Assembly: GCA_009739215.1 (NCBI GenBank)
Contig: VSJF01000013.1
Location: 124,001-188,000, forward strand
Source of the DNA: Floccularia luteovirens
Lineage: Eukaryota > Basidiomycota > Agaricomycetes > Agaricales > Squamanitaceae
DNA length: 64,000 bases
Reading direction: 5' to 3'
Positions 61,261 through 64,000 of this stretch are shown here, one piece after another. A model generated the notes under the pieces. It saw only the letters and a program-made list of their open reading frames with translations, was not told the origin of the DNA and did no database searches. The position numbers and the translations under genes are program-made. Numbering within the stretch: the stretch's first letter is position 1; every line of letters starts with the position of its first letter.

Positions 61261-61623
61261 GAATGTTGGGTTGTGGCAAGGGTGGGTTGACTCTCGATTA
61301 CGAACCCTGTTTTATAATGGGCTATAATATCTGGACATCCGGGGATATTTTCACACGAGAGGAATTCCCATATGGCATTATTAATATCGCCAACTGTACA
61401 ATCTCAGAATGCAGTAAGAATGCAAGAATGTAATGTCGATTGGATATGAAATGGCGAGTTAGTATAGTGTTGACAGTAATATAATAATTGTAGGGCGTCA
61501 AAGAGTCATGAAATCATTAGTATAACCAAGAAAGATCCATGCAGGGAAAGTCCATATATATGTTTTATCAGGAAAGGCTGGCACGAAGCGCCAGTCCGCT
61601 AAACAAAGTCCGGAGCCCGTGAC
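61261..61623. other. Intergenic, 0.36 kb
   Basis: Nothing coding seen; it lies between the 3' end of the next F-box gene and the GNAT g start. Confidence 0.5.
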
Positions 61624-63234
61624 CTACTCCGTTCGGAGACAGGAACCAAACACTCTGGAGAGCTGTTGTTTGTGGCGATGCTTGAAACCATCGCATTCTA
61701 CCAGCACCACCTGTTGAAGCGGCGTGCATCCGCTATCAACGTGTATCTCTCGATGACACGTATATGCACTCGTGTTGAAAGCACCACGCTTGCATGTCTG
61801 GGTCGTTTCTACAACAAAATCGTGTCCTTCATCAGCCATAGTCATGTCTTGCGTCGACAGGCGCTTTTCTTGGCTTCTATCGATATATGCACTACGTGCA
61901 GTCAGAGCACTAACAATGGCGTCTCCTGAAAGACGATTGCAATTGAAGAGTTCAAGCTGGCGTAGGCGTGGTAGGCGTATTCGATAGGCCTCGGGATTGT
62001 TATAGTCCTCGTGTGATTCATGCTCTGGCTGGTTTCCGTGTGGTGTATCGGAGCGGTTCAATGGTTGTCCAAGAGGCACAGGATGTAGAAGGCTGATGAC
62101 ATTATCCGACATATCTGATGCGACTATACGGAACTCTTCGAGATCCGGTAAGCGGTCAAACACGTAACGAAAATCTTTCGTACGCATATCGCTAAAGTCC
62201 ATCTCCAAAACGACGAGCGGCGGGCGTGACCGCGAAATCAGACGACGTAGACCCATCCCAGTCGCATGGTCACTCCACGGGGACTGCGAATAGTCCTGCG
62301 CCTCATCGTCGCTATCACCCTGCTCCTGCCGTTCGTAGTGCAAATGGAAATCGACATTAAGGTGTGCGAGGAATAAATTGCGTAATTTTGGCGCGTGTAT
62401 GGAAGAGAGTAAAGCGCGTGTTGAACACGTGTTTTTTAGGTGCAGTGTGTGTAGATTGGGGAGAGAAACAACAGGGAGAGGTGTTATGAGTTTCTCGTCG
62501 TCGTGTGGCCAACCAGAGAAGAAAAATGTTTCTAGTGCGGGACATACAGAGAGGAAGTCTAACACGGGCCGTGGTGCCGTATGTACACCGCCTAGCGGGC
62601 CTTCAAAGATAGTGAGGTGAGTGAAACGGAGCGGTGCGAGAAGTCGTGGATGCGGCAATTTTAAAAGCCAAATGTTCATTGCTATGTCGCGTGGCCATCC
62701 CAAGTAAGTAAAGGTAAAGGTATTTTTCGAAAGGATGTTGTCCGCAAGGTCATCAAGCGCATTGTCATTGATGAATATGTTCAAGTGGTTTAACATATCT
62801 GGGGTGACAGTAAGTTGATGGCTACCCACATAGTCGGACCGACGTCCGGTAAGTTTGAAGCTGCGCCAACGATCAATAGACGGCAAGAGTGGAGAGAGCA
62901 TGGGCAGGATGAGATCTGGGTCTGTGACCTTTAGCTCGACATCGAATGTAAGAGGTCGAGATCTTGTGACCCAAGATTCGGCCTGTTTACGGGAGCATGA
63001 GCTGGAGCGTAGACTATCGTCAAGGATGAGTCGCTGCCATATTCTTGGGGATTGGTCTACAACGTCGCGCCACCATGTGGAGACACTTCGCAAGGCAAGA
63101 GGGGCTAAAGCACTTGCAGTAGCACAGTAGGTAAAAATTTCAATGAGGATCTCGGAGGGTAGTTCGTTTATAGGTGAATTGTGGGTATTCGAGGGGGGAG
63201 TGGGGGAGAGTGTGGAGGTGGAGGAGGAAGGCAT
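61624..63234 (-). CDS. F-box-like protein, unrelated lineage
   Basis: Single-exon, 536-residue F-box protein. After a Ser/Thr/Pro-rich leader, INELPSEILIEIFTYCATASALAPLALRSVSTWWRDVVDQSPRIWQRLIL (about 22-70) is a complete, uninterrupted F-box. SWVTRSRPLTFDVEL follows, then LRR-like strands (LRFTHLTIFEGPLGG, LHTLHLKNTCS, LRNLFLAHLNVDF, LRQLELFNCNRLSGDAIV). The C-terminal part has VDSGCTPLQQVVLVECDGF, the common end of these proteins. It lacks the acidic insert and shares no close similarity with the duplicated F-box genes nearby. Target unknown. It is divergent from RPS19 across 402 bases in which I see no further gene. Confidence 0.82.
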   Translation of the reverse strand: MPSSSTSTLSPTPPSNTHNSPINELPSEILIEIFTYCATASALAPLALRSVSTWWRDVVDQSPRIWQRLILDDSLRSSSCSRKQAESWVTRSRPLTFDVELKVTDPDLILPMLSPLLPSIDRWRSFKLTGRRSDYVGSHQLTVTPDMLNHLNIFINDNALDDLADNILSKNTFTFTYLGWPRDIAMNIWLLKLPHPRLLAPLRFTHLTIFEGPLGGVHTAPRPVLDFLSVCPALETFFFSGWPHDDEKLITPLPVVSLPNLHTLHLKNTCSTRALLSSIHAPKLRNLFLAHLNVDFHLHYERQEQGDSDDEAQDYSQSPWSDHATGMGLRRLISRSRPPLVVLEMDFSDMRTKDFRYVFDRLPDLEEFRIVASDMSDNVISLLHPVPLGQPLNRSDTPHGNQPEHESHEDYNNPEAYRIRLPRLRQLELFNCNRLSGDAIVSALTARSAYIDRSQEKRLSTQDMTMADEGHDFVVETTQTCKRGAFNTSAYTCHREIHVDSGCTPLQQVVLVECDGFKHRHKQQLSRVFGSCLRTE

Positions 63235-63636
63235 TGGAGAGAAGGAGAGGAGGTTGATGGAAATAAAATCTTTTATTTTCCAATTAACCGGCGATCGTAG
63301 TGGGGAGTATTCACCGTGGGAATATCATAAAACCCACTCTCACCATCATTTACTTCCGACAGCAAGCATCGACATCTTTGATCTCGTATGGTCCCTTATC
63401 AGCTTCTTTTACAGGCCATTCACACTCAACGGACCTCATGAATACAGGGTTTAAATATTGATACAGTGCTAAATTTGCTGACTAAGCGGCCCGCCCCGAA
63501 GAACTATACAATTATACGGCATCTTCCGAAGCCGCCACTACTGGCAACAAATGATGACCAAACCACATACACAGAAAGCTGCCAACGTCGTGCCCGCCGA
63601 CCTCGCGCTCATTTCCTCAAACAATAACATAAAATC

Positions 63637-64000
63637 ATGCCGGGAGTAAGAGATATCAGGTGAGCCTCGACAATTGGCTTTGATTTCAAGGTCAGGATGT
63701 TGATCCTGGTGTATTCTTCCACCTTCAGTGCAGATGCATTCATCACTGCGTACGCTTCCCATCTTAAGCGTTCAGGTAAACTAGAAGTGCCCATATGGGT
63801 CGATCTCGTGAAAACTGGCTCTTTCAAAGAGTTGGCCCCTTATGATCCCGATTGGTATTACGTTCGGGCAGGTGTGTCTATGATTTTTTCCATCGCTTAT
63901 ATGCTAAAGTGCTTTCTTCTTATAGCTGCTGTCGCACGGCATATCTATCTGCGCAAAGACGTTGGTATCGGAGCCCTGATAAAACTCCATGGTGGACGCA
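63637..64000 (+). CDS. RPS19: 40S ribosomal protein eS19 (3' end beyond window)
   Basis: Ribosomal protein of the small subunit head, needed for 18S rRNA maturation. Exon 1 (63637-63659) encodes MPGVRDI plus two bases, a short first exon typical of fungal ribosomal protein genes. Exon 2 (63729-63871) gives [20 protein letters not shown], then [25 protein letters not shown]. Exon 3 starts at 63926 with [20 protein letters not shown] and runs off the window in LHGGR. All splice phases agree; the sequence is intact as far as visible. Confidence 0.95.

Overview
The window is nuclear DNA of a filamentous basidiomycete, most likely a mushroom-forming agaricomycete. The evidence is many short introns (about 48-70 bases) in nearly every gene, gene-dense layout on both strands, and families expanded in Agaricomycetes: F-box/LRR-like proteins, BTB proteins, NACHT-WD40 proteins and a DUF6533-like membrane protein. 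I cannot name the species from sequence alone.

Layout. 1-5.1 kb: a divergent housekeeping pair, GPI16 (GPI transamidase, 3' part off the window) and AFG2 (60S ribosome maturation AAA ATPase, several frameshifts). 5.1-9.4 kb: no supportable gene. 9.4-13.1 kb: an F-box protein, a CsbD-like stress protein with a CRE site and TATA box, and a 74-residue unknown protein. 13.6-23.4 kb: two tandem STAND/NLR-like proteins (helical N-terminus, NACHT, WD40); the first has two frameshifts, the second is open throughout. 25-27.4 kb: a BTB protein and an unknown coiled-coil protein. 27.6 kb: an intron-containing tRNA-Gln(TTG). 27.7-29.7 kb: tandem metallo-beta-lactamase-fold hydrolases. 29.9-36 kb: DAHP synthase (shikimate entry) divergent from TIM9, then a BCP-type peroxiredoxin and a nitronate monooxygenase. 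36.6-40.2 kb: the MPS1 spindle-checkpoint kinase.

42-61.3 kb is an accessory region built from duplicated GNAT acetyltransferase and F-box genes. A 2.8-kb unit (GNAT relic plus F-box gene) occurs twice in inverted orientation around a 5.4-kb spacer holding two membrane-protein genes. Then comes a minus-strand run of GNAT genes, two in recent 1-kb tandem repeats, ending with an older GNAT/F-box pair. 61.6-64 kb: another F-box gene, divergent from RPS19 (partial at the right edge).

The clearest anomaly is a set of about 20 frameshifts, nearly all of which fit one extra base in a short homopolymer. They hit conserved and essential genes (AFG2, MPS1) as well as accessory ones, while neighbouring long genes have none. 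This looks more like insertion-type sequence error than gene decay; the one plainly dead GNAT copy carries deletions instead. The most interesting biology is the tandem NLR pair and the amplified GNAT/F-box module.
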